Position numbers and translations under genes: made by a program. Below are positions 25,816 to 32,504 of a stretch of 54,401 bases of DNA, one piece after another. The notes under the pieces are model-generated. The model had not been told where the DNA came from. It ran no database searches and saw only the letters and a list, made by a program, of their open reading frames with translations. The DNA comes from Sulfurospirillaceae bacterium (GTDB lineage Bacteria > Campylobacterota > Campylobacteria > Campylobacterales > Sulfurospirillaceae), in the NCBI GenBank assembly GCA_028692875.1, contig JAQUWL010000014.1:1-54401 (forward strand). Reading direction: 5' to 3'. Numbering within the stretch: the stretch's first letter is position 1; each line of letters begins with the position of its first letter.

Positions 25816-27204
25816 TTACTTTGTTAAAAACAGCGTCAATAGTTGTCCAGACACATCCAAATCAACTTGCACACCCTTGTTGTCTTTGTTTAGAGACAAA
25901 ACATTTGAAATTGTATCAAATGTTCGAGGCATAGTGATATCTATTTTGATATTTTGTCGCAATAGTTGATTTATGATTTTTCCACCTATGATATATACAA
26001 ACTCTCCCAAAGCATCTAGAAGATCAGCTTCGCTGGACTTTGAATCTTCTAACAAAATTCTACAGGCCTGTTGTGCTAACTTCTTATCAAAAATCAAAAC
26101 CAAAATACCATTAAAATCCCCATACATTCCTATGCAAGCACCCAAACTCAAATCGTGAGAGCCGATTTGCAAGAATTGAATTTGAAGACTTTTTTTTATC
26201 GCTTTCATATTCGAAAGGACTTCGACTGTTCGTATGGTTGCATCAGTGATATAAGGTAGAACATTAACTAGCTGTTTTGTGACTCCAATATTTTTACGTA
26301 TCGCAGAATGATTTTCTATCAAATCGGCAATGGCCTTTTTATCATCAAAAAATATTTTCATATCTCTATAAATCAAGACGCCAGAATCTTGAAGGTCTTG
26401 CTTAAGTGTTTTGGTAATTTTATTATTATCAAGCCCAGCAATCACAATAGTAGCACCATATTCGGCACAAGCATTTGAAAGTCTTGAAATATAATTAACA
26501 CCGTGAACATTGATAAAAGAGACACCTTGAGCATCAAATAAAAAGACTTTGAAACCAACTCTTAGTAAATTTTCGTGATATATTTCATCAAAACTTTTAG
26601 ATATATCAGAATCCACAAAGCTCTTTAGCGTATAAACAATAACATTGTTTTTAATAAAAATTGAAATGTTGCGCTCCATACTTCCCAAATACGAATTAAC
26701 AACACAATAATCAAACTCTTTTATCCCTCTTTTTGCTTCATTTAAATCTTTCGCTACATGTGGGGTATAGCCTCTTTCATACAGCTCCACAGCTTGTTGG
26801 TTTTTTTGATCTGCAAGTTCATTGTAGATCAAAATCTTAACCTCTTTTTCGCTTTTTTCTATTTTTCCTAAAAAAAGATTTACCACTTCCTCTGTTTCAA
26901 AAAGTGAAAAAAAGATATTGTGTGAAAACATCTCGCCAAAAAGATTAAATTTCTTAGCATCATAGTCGCAAAATCCTATAACCGCACCACAAGAATCGCG
27001 AATTTGAGTTAAATAATCCAGAGCAATAGAGATACCTTTTTTGTTGAAAAAAATTATTTTTTTCAATGAGATAAAAACGGCTATGGGCTTTATTGGCTTT
27101 AAAGCTTCAATCTCATATGGAGAAATTATCTCCAAAACATTTTCGCCATCAATAAAGCCCTGAGGATGGAAAAAAGCAATTTTATTTTTGACAATAGGCT
27201 TCAC
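25816..27204 (-). CDS. STAS and CheX-like chemotaxis phosphatase-type protein (degenerate)
   Basis: A 462-residue protein that I read as STAS-like (residues 1-85), a receiver-like middle with EVKILIYNELADQKNQQAVELYERGY, a second STAS-like stretch (about 190-300), and a C-terminal CheX-like domain (about 310-460). CheX and CheC remove phosphate from CheY; the active residues are Glu and Asn in an ExxN motif. Here it reads LGEFVYIIGG, with Tyr404 where Asn is expected. Loss of activity is therefore likely. I prefer the GTG at 27204 because AAAGG is 7 bases upstream; the longer TTG start at 27234 has no ribosome site. It follows an HDOD gene by 10 bp. Confidence 0.72.
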   Translation of the reverse strand: MKPIVKNKIAFFHPQGFIDGENVLEIISPYEIEALKPIKPIAVFISLKKIIFFNKKGISIALDYLTQIRDSCGAVIGFCDYDAKKFNLFGEMFSHNIFFSLFETEEVVNLFLGKIEKSEKEVKILIYNELADQKNQQAVELYERGYTPHVAKDLNEAKRGIKEFDYCVVNSYLGSMERNISIFIKNNVIVYTLKSFVDSDISKSFDEIYHENLLRVGFKVFLFDAQGVSFINVHGVNYISRLSNACAEYGATIVIAGLDNNKITKTLKQDLQDSGVLIYRDMKIFFDDKKAIADLIENHSAIRKNIGVTKQLVNVLPYITDATIRTVEVLSNMKAIKKSLQIQFLQIGSHDLSLGACIGMYGDFNGILVLIFDKKLAQQACRILLEDSKSSEADLLDALGEFVYIIGGKIINQLLRQNIKIDITMPRTFDTISNVLSLNKDNKGVQVDLDVSGQLLTLFLTK

Positions 27205-27214
27205 TTTAACACCT

Positions 27215-28015
27215 TTATGCCAAATTTTTTTCAATTAACTTAAAGAAGTTGCCAAGCATCTCTTCTGAAAAATCTAATTCAAACTCAAAAAAATCATTAA
27301 ATCCGCCTTGCATCATAGTTGGAGTGCTCATCTCTTGCAATAGCAACATTCTCAAATAAGCAACAGCTAAATGCTTTTCGTCAGACTTCACCTCTTTATT
27401 GCCCACATCCACAATAAAATCAACAATATCGGTTGAAAAATCCCACTTTTTTGCTACTAAAGCACATATATCAAAAAAAGTTTTTTGACTTGTTTTGTAC
27501 AAAATCTCCTCATAGCTTATCTGCTTTACTTCTCGCAATGGCAACACTATATCTAGCATATCTCTAAAAAGCATATCACAAAAAGCAAGGGATGCTGGAA
27601 TAATAGTAACAGCCATAGAAAGCTCTTCATTTTCTATATTGAGTGATTTTAGTATTTTTTCCCATTTGAAAATCAAACGTGCTTGAAAATCTTGAAACTT
27701 TTGGGTCGAAAAATCAAAAACTTCCCATTTTTTTGGTGTTATTAGAGATATATAGTACGAGTATAAAATCTGTTTTGCTCGCACAACACCCAAAATGGAA
27801 AAAATCTGACGAGGATTTGATATGTCGTTTCTAAAGCCAAAAATAGGCTTATTTACAATAGATGCAAGATAAAACATAAGTGCCTTGTCATGGCTAGCAG
27901 TATCTGCACAAAGCCCTAAATTTCCATCATCAAGATACTTTAGACACTCTCTTACATTTTTAGACAAAGACGGTATAGAGGCGACATAGGATTCTATTTG
28001 TTCACATGTTAGCAT
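27215..28015 (-). CDS. HDOD domain protein
   Basis: A 266-residue cytosolic protein of the HDOD family, HD-related proteins that lack the catalytic His-Asp and act as signalling scaffolds. The family-like start is YVASIPSLSKNVRECLKYL, then a region with FGFRNDISNPRQIFSILGVVRAKQILYSYYI, where HDOD proteins have a conserved helix. The rest is helical with no known domain. In C. jejuni an HDOD protein affects motility. It is followed by the CheX-like gene, so a shared signalling role is plausible. GAGGGAG gives a strong ribosome site. Confidence 0.78.
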   Translation of the reverse strand: MLTCEQIESYVASIPSLSKNVRECLKYLDDGNLGLCADTASHDKALMFYLASIVNKPIFGFRNDISNPRQIFSILGVVRAKQILYSYYISLITPKKWEVFDFSTQKFQDFQARLIFKWEKILKSLNIENEELSMAVTIIPASLAFCDMLFRDMLDIVLPLREVKQISYEEILYKTSQKTFFDICALVAKKWDFSTDIVDFIVDVGNKEVKSDEKHLAVAYLRMLLLQEMSTPTMMQGGFNDFFEFELDFSEEMLGNFFKLIEKNLA

Positions 28016-28156
28016 AGCACTCCCTCTTGTGAGCTTTTTGTGCCTAAATGCATTCTAACCTTAATTTCATAAAAGATTTATGAAATATTAGATATCATAG
28101 CCGATTGCAAACTATGTTTTTTGTGCAAATTAAGTATTTATTATGCTTTTTTTGTG

Positions 28157-28162
28157 TACAAT
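28157..28162 (+). promoter_or_regulatory. Putative -10 box of rpmB
   Basis: TACAAT, 26 bases before the rpmB start, follows a T-rich stretch and precedes AAGGA. The 170-bp divergent gap also serves the HDOD-CheX operon; nothing else stands out in it. Confidence 0.4.
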
Positions 28163-28187
28163 TCACAAAAATTTTAAGGATAGACTT

Positions 28188-28376
28188 ATGGCAAGAAGAT
28201 GTGCTATTACAGGAAAAGGCCCTATGGTCGGAAATAATGTAAGCCATGCAAATAACAAAACTAAAAGAAGATTTCTTCCTAACCTAAGAACTGTAAGAGT
28301 TACTTTGGAAGATGGAACATCTCAGAAAATTAGAATTGCGGCTTCAACTCTTCGCACAATGAAGAAAAACTCTTAA
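28188..28376 (+). CDS. rpmB: 50S ribosomal protein L28
   Basis: A 62-residue ribosomal protein, starting [28 protein letters not shown] and rich in Lys and Arg. The ATG at 28188 is chosen because AAGGA precedes it; an upstream in-frame start would add 15 non-family residues. Its stop is in a hairpin shared with the K+ channel start region. In H. pylori rpmB also lies beside the K+ channel gene. Confidence 0.97.
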   Translation: MARRCAITGKGPMVGNNVSHANNKTKRRFLPNLRTVRVTLEDGTSQKIRIAASTLRTMKKNS

Positions 28377-28404
28377 TTCTCCTCAAACACTGAGGGGACT
28401 TAAG
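28372..28404 (+). promoter_or_regulatory. Hairpin between rpmB and the K+ channel gene hiding its ribosome site
   Basis: Two nested stems can form: CTTAA (28372-28376) with TTAAG (28400-28404), and CCTCA (28381-28385) with TGAGG (28391-28395). The GAGGGG ribosome site of the K+ channel gene lies in the right arm, and the start GTG at 28404 is at its edge. It could reduce channel translation relative to L28 or couple them. Confidence 0.5.
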
Positions 28405-29534
28405 TGTCTTTTTCTAATAAAGTTAAAACCCTTTTAAATTGGTCCAAAAATCCAGCCCCCAAAATCAATCTTAACAACGAATTATATCAAGAACTAAAAC
28501 CTTTTAGGCTACCAGTTATTTTAACTATTACCATGATGATGGTAGGCACACTAGGTTACATTGCCATTGATGGCTTTTCACTAAATGATGCTATCTACCA
28601 AACAGGAATTACTTTTACAACTGTTGGCTTTGGAGAGATGGCACCTATATCAACTGCCGGAAGATTTTTTACAATATCTCTTATCATTTTAGGATTTGGG
28701 GTTTTTTCGTTTTCTATTGGTATCTTAGTGGAAGTGCTCAATAAAGGTGAATTTGTTAAACTATTTAAGGAGCGTCAAATGCTTTACAAAATCGCAAGAC
28801 TCAAAAACCATTTTGTTATTTGTCATCACAATAACATTACCATAGAGCTATCTAAACAATTTCGTGAAAATCATATTCCTTTTGTTGTTATCGATGCCAA
28901 TGAAAATATAGAAAAAATAGCTCAAAAATATAAATATCCATATTTTATTCAAGAAGACCCTCACACCGAACTAGCACTTCAAAAAGCGTGTCTATCAAGT
29001 GCAAAAGGACTCATAACGCTAAGTGAAAATACGGCCGATAATATAGCTCAAATCGCTACAACAAGGCTTTATGAAAAAGAGCTCGGGCTTAAAAGAGCCT
29101 ACTTTATTATGGCGAATGCCAATGACGAATCAGACATCGACAAACTTACAAAGCTGGGTGCAAATACCGTCATATCTCCAACAAAACTCATGGCACAAAG
29201 GCTAAGTGCAGTAAGTATGAGACCAGATCTCAAACATATGATGGAAAATATTTTGTACCGCAAAGATAATCCGATTGACATCGAAGAGATAGAAGTACCA
29301 GAACACTCATGGATGGTTTCAAGGCAGTTAAAAGAGACTTATCTTAGGGATATTGTAAATGTAAGTGTCGTAGGCGTACGTGACAAAAAAGACAACTTTA
29401 CCTCGATGCCTAAAGGAAATTTTAAAATCGAAGAAGGCTTTAAGTTGCTTGTTATTGGAACAGGAGAGGGAATTAGAGGTGCTAAGAGAATTATTCGCAA
29501 AAAAGATAAACCGGAAGAGATAAAAGATGTTTAA
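28404..29534 (+). CDS. Potassium channel with RCK/TrkA-N domain
   Basis: A 376-residue K+ channel of the Kch/HpKchA type. Residues 30-115 form a two-helix pore: LTITMMMVGTLGYIAI, the filter TTVGFGEM (usual TVGYG with Phe in place of Tyr, as in many RCK channels), and the second helix TISLIILGFGVFSFSIGILVEV. Then a Rossmann-like RCK domain begins at HFVICHHNNITIELS, in which the usual GxGxxG is not obvious, so NAD may not bind. The C-terminus has a TrkA-C-like segment (PEHSWMVSRQLKETYLR). The start is GTG with GAGGGG. It helps set membrane potential. Confidence 0.9.
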   Translation: MSFSNKVKTLLNWSKNPAPKINLNNELYQELKPFRLPVILTITMMMVGTLGYIAIDGFSLNDAIYQTGITFTTVGFGEMAPISTAGRFFTISLIILGFGVFSFSIGILVEVLNKGEFVKLFKERQMLYKIARLKNHFVICHHNNITIELSKQFRENHIPFVVIDANENIEKIAQKYKYPYFIQEDPHTELALQKACLSSAKGLITLSENTADNIAQIATTRLYEKELGLKRAYFIMANANDESDIDKLTKLGANTVISPTKLMAQRLSAVSMRPDLKHMMENILYRKDNPIDIEEIEVPEHSWMVSRQLKETYLRDIVNVSVVGVRDKKDNFTSMPKGNFKIEEGFKLLVIGTGEGIRGAKRIIRKKDKPEEIKDV

Positions 29535-30717
29535 TGTTACCCCTTTAAAAAATGGACTAGATAATGTTTCAGGATTTTTCTGCCAAGGTGTTTCGGCAGG
29601 ATTTAAGCCAAATGGCAACAATGATGTTGCATTCATTCGCTCAAACGAACTTTGTGATGTTGAGGCTGTATTTACCTCAAATCTCTTTCAAGCCGCACCG
29701 ATAGCTCACTTTAAACGCTATCCTCAAGGCTTTAAAACAAATTTTATTTTAATGAACGCCAAAAACGCAAATGCTATGACAGGCGAAGAGGGAATTGAAG
29801 ATATTGATAAGATTTTTGAGGTATTGCGTCAAAAACTACCCAATATTACCAATCCTATTATGAGCTCAACTGGCGTAATTGGTGCTCGGCTAAATGTGCC
29901 TAAGCTCTGCTTGGCGTTTGAGCTTTTTGATTTTAATGCCAAAAACTCTGATGCCACCGCAAGAGCTATTATGACAACCGATAGCTTTAAAAAAGAGCTA
30001 TGTTTTAAAGTTGCCCTCGAAGATGGTTCGCATTTTCATATAGCTGCTATCTGCAAGGGAGCGGGCATGATAAATCCTGCAATGGCAACTATGTTATGTT
30101 TTATCTTGACAGATGCAAATATCCCAAAAGATGACATGCGACCGCTTTTGCTAAACGCAGTCGAAAACTCATTTAATGCCGTAAGTGTTGATGGCGATAC
30201 TTCAACTAACGATACTGCTTTATTGATAACAAGCAGACAGAGTAAAGCATATGACAAAGAGGCATTTAAAGAGGCGTTAAATCTTTTAACAAAAGAGTTG
30301 AGCTTAATGCTTGTGCGAGATGGCGAAGGCTCTAAAAAAGTGGTTGCTTTTGAGGTAAGTGGTGCCAAAACACTTGAAGATGCACAAAAAGCATCCAAAG
30401 CCCTTAGCAACTCCTTGCTCGTAAAAACTGCTCTTTTTGGCGAAGACCCAAACTGGGGGAGAATCGCCTCTACAATAGGTGCTTCAAGAGTTACATGTAG
30501 CGAAAAAACACTTACCATAAAATACGATGATGTACTTATTTACGACAAAGGTGCTTTGGTGTTTAATGAGAATACTGAAAAAAAAGCAGCCGAAGTTATG
30601 AAAAAAGAGTCTTTTAGAATTCATTGCGACTTAGGTCAGGGCGAGTACGCATACACAGCTTATGGATGCGATTTGGGATATGAGTATGTTAAAATAAACG
30701 CTGATTATCGAACATAG
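29527..30717 (+). CDS. argJ: Glutamate N-acetyltransferase / amino-acid acetyltransferase
   Basis: A 396-residue bifunctional or monofunctional ornithine acetyltransferase of arginine synthesis. The family hallmark is the self-cleavage site with catalytic Thr in MINPAMATMLCF, which yields alpha and beta chains. Other landmarks are NAKNANAMTG, MSSTGVIGARL, DGDTSTNDTALL and GEDPNWGRIASTIG. The start overlaps the channel gene by 8 bp. Bifunctionality cannot be judged from sequence. A TACATGTA site lies in it, and a small terminator follows. Confidence 0.96.
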   Translation: MFNVTPLKNGLDNVSGFFCQGVSAGFKPNGNNDVAFIRSNELCDVEAVFTSNLFQAAPIAHFKRYPQGFKTNFILMNAKNANAMTGEEGIEDIDKIFEVLRQKLPNITNPIMSSTGVIGARLNVPKLCLAFELFDFNAKNSDATARAIMTTDSFKKELCFKVALEDGSHFHIAAICKGAGMINPAMATMLCFILTDANIPKDDMRPLLLNAVENSFNAVSVDGDTSTNDTALLITSRQSKAYDKEAFKEALNLLTKELSLMLVRDGEGSKKVVAFEVSGAKTLEDAQKASKALSNSLLVKTALFGEDPNWGRIASTIGASRVTCSEKTLTIKYDDVLIYDKGALVFNENTEKKAAEVMKKESFRIHCDLGQGEYAYTAYGCDLGYEYVKINADYRT

Positions 30718-30723
30718 TAGTTA

Positions 30724-30740
30724 AAAAGTCAATGGCTTTT
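30724..30740 (+). terminator. Weak terminator after argJ
   Basis: AAAAGTC-AAT-GGCTTTT forms a 7-bp stem (one G-T pair) with a 3-base loop, 6 bases after the argJ stop; the following sequence is only partly T-rich. Confidence 0.5.
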
Positions 30741-30789
30741 CTAAGCACTTTTTTGATAAAATAAGATAAACACACAAGGAGTAACAAAT

Positions 30790-31017
30790 ATGCTACACGA
30801 ATATAGAGATATTATCTCAAAAATAAAAGTTGACAATGCACATTTTGCAAAAATTTTTGAAAAGCACAACGATTTGGATCAAAAAATTACAGACGTAGAA
30901 GAGGGAAGAGAACATATGAGCGACCTAGACCTTGAGACGATGAAAAAAGAGAAACTTCGCCTAAAGGATGAAGCTTATAGTATGATTGTTGCTTACAAAA
31001 AAGAGCACAACCTTTAG
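30790..31017 (+). CDS. DUF465 family small protein (YdcH-like)
   Basis: A 75-residue helical protein matching DUF465: HEYRDIISKI, HFAKIFEKHNDLDQKI, then LKKEKLRLKDEAY-like sequence (METMKKEKLRLKDEAYSMI). It is cytosolic and its function is unknown. GGAG lies 9 bases before the ATG, and the bidirectional terminator follows. Confidence 0.88.
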   Translation: MLHEYRDIISKIKVDNAHFAKIFEKHNDLDQKITDVEEGREHMSDLDLETMKKEKLRLKDEAYSMIVAYKKEHNL

Positions 31018-31023
31018 AAATTG

Positions 31024-31051
31024 TTAGGCTTGTAGAAAATTACAAGCCTAA
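31024..31051. terminator. Bidirectional terminator between the DUF465 gene and magIII
   Basis: TTAGGCTTGTA (31024-31034) and TACAAGCCTAA (31041-31051) are a perfect 11-bp inverted repeat with a 6-base loop. It follows the stop of the DUF465 gene and includes the end of magIII on the opposite strand. Confidence 0.85.
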
Positions 31052-31702
31052 ACTACTCACATCAACCTTTTTCCCATTGCTATTTTCCTTGCAAAACTCA
31101 ACTATTTTTCCGTGAAACCGTGCAAATATTTCATTGACGCTCATCTTTTTTCCATACAAAATATCTATCTTGTCAAGATGACTTTCAATGCCATCACGAA
31201 GCCACTCTTGCACTTCGCCATAGCTCTCAAACGTAAAACCAAAAGCCTCCAAAAGCCTTGCGCTGTAAGCGTCTGCCACCATAACATCTCTTTGGCACGC
31301 ATAGCACAATATCGAATCAGCACTCTCCTGCCCTATGCCTTTTCGCCTTAAAAGCCATTCACGCTCAACGCTTTCGCAAAAAGACTCAAAACTTGCAAAA
31401 TCCTCGATAATAGCCCTGCAAAGCATTTTTATATTTTTAGCTTTTGTGTTGTAAAAACCGCTCGGTCTAATCAACAAAGCAAGAGAGTCTATCGGCATAG
31501 CATCAATGCCCTCAAGTGTACATGTAGAGAGTTTTTTTATATTTTCAAGACTCTTTTCAACTTTTTCCCACTTGGCTTGCTGTGTCAATATCGCCCCCAA
31601 AACAACCTCAAAACTCTTTGAGTTTGGCCACCAAAGAGGGTCTCTCAACGAGGCATTGTAGCCATTTTCTTTGATAGCTTTAAGCAGTTCAAAACTATTC
31701 AT
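31040..31702 (-). CDS. magIII: 3-methyladenine DNA glycosylase MagIII
   Basis: A base-excision repair glycosylase for alkylated adenines, 220 residues from the ATG at 31702. It resembles H. pylori MagIII as I remember it: the start SFELLKAIKENGYN, PLWWPNSKSFEVVLGAILTQ, RPSGFYNTKAKNI, the helix-hairpin-helix RRKGIGQESADSILCYAC with the catalytic Asp in VADAYS, and the end ARFHGKIVEFCKEN. The iron-sulfur cysteine loop of endonuclease III is absent, as expected. It overlaps the ymdB stop by 8 bp, and its stop lies in the terminator with the DUF465 gene. Confidence 0.88.
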   Translation of the reverse strand: MNSFELLKAIKENGYNASLRDPLWWPNSKSFEVVLGAILTQQAKWEKVEKSLENIKKLSTCTLEGIDAMPIDSLALLIRPSGFYNTKAKNIKMLCRAIIEDFASFESFCESVEREWLLRRKGIGQESADSILCYACQRDVMVADAYSARLLEAFGFTFESYGEVQEWLRDGIESHLDKIDILYGKKMSVNEIFARFHGKIVEFCKENSNGKKVDVSSLGL

Positions 31703-32504
31703 AAAATGCCTTTTGGATAAACATCTCTTCAGCACCCTCATAAATACGCACCTTAAAAGCCTCTTTACATAGTCCATCTTCAAGAGTCATAACAACCATC
31801 TGAAAAATCTTTTTGCATTTTTTTGGCACATCCAAAGAGGCTGGAAGTCCTGTCAAAAACCTCTTTAAGGGAGCTTGAGCTTCCATCCCTATAACATTAT
31901 CCCTACATCCGCTCATGCCAACATCACTTACATAACAAGTGCCTTCTTGCACACTTAAGTCATCGGTGCCTATATGCGTATGAGTTCCCATAATCGCACT
32001 AACCTGCCCTTTTAAAAGCATATGCAACGCCCGTTTTTCTGCGGTTGATTCGGCGTGAAAATCTATCAAAATATTTTTTATACCATCGTTTCTTAATTTT
32101 TGCACACAACCCTTTAAGGCGATAAAAGGATTTTCCACCATCGGCATAGAAAAATGTCCCATAGCATTGATAACAGCAAGGCTTTCATCTCTTACATGTA
32201 AGAATCCAACACCCTTCCCCTCAACTCCTTCTGGATAGTTTAAAGGCCTAAGAATAGGCATTGTATCAAACAAAGGAATAATCTCCTTTCTATCCCACGT
32301 ATGGTTTCCGCCAGTAATCATATCCACGCCACTTGCAAACAACTCTTTGGCATTTTTTTGCGTCAATCCAAAACCATGTGAGGCATTTTCGCCATTTGCA
32401 ATGACCAAATCAATGCTAAACTCTCTTTTCAATTTAGACACATGCTCTTTTATCATGGCTCTTCCGGGAGAGCCTACAATATCGCCAATAAACGCTATTT
32501 TCAT
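31695..32504 (-). CDS. ymdB: YmdB-type metallophosphoesterase
   Basis: A calcineurin-like phosphoesterase of the YmdB family (TIGR00282), 269 residues. It has the metal-binding motifs GDIVGSPGR (Asp), ANGENASHGFG (Asn, Glu), TGGNHTWDRKE, and the C-terminal MGTHTHIGTDD. Bacillus YmdB acts on 2',3'-cyclic nucleotides. It directly abuts mfd, with only a stop codon between, and precedes magIII. Confidence 0.94.
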   Translation of the reverse strand: MKIAFIGDIVGSPGRAMIKEHVSKLKREFSIDLVIANGENASHGFGLTQKNAKELFASGVDMITGGNHTWDRKEIIPLFDTMPILRPLNYPEGVEGKGVGFLHVRDESLAVINAMGHFSMPMVENPFIALKGCVQKLRNDGIKNILIDFHAESTAEKRALHMLLKGQVSAIMGTHTHIGTDDLSVQEGTCYVSDVGMSGCRDNVIGMEAQAPLKRFLTGLPASLDVPKKCKKIFQMVVMTLEDGLCKEAFKVRIYEGAEEMFIQKAFYE

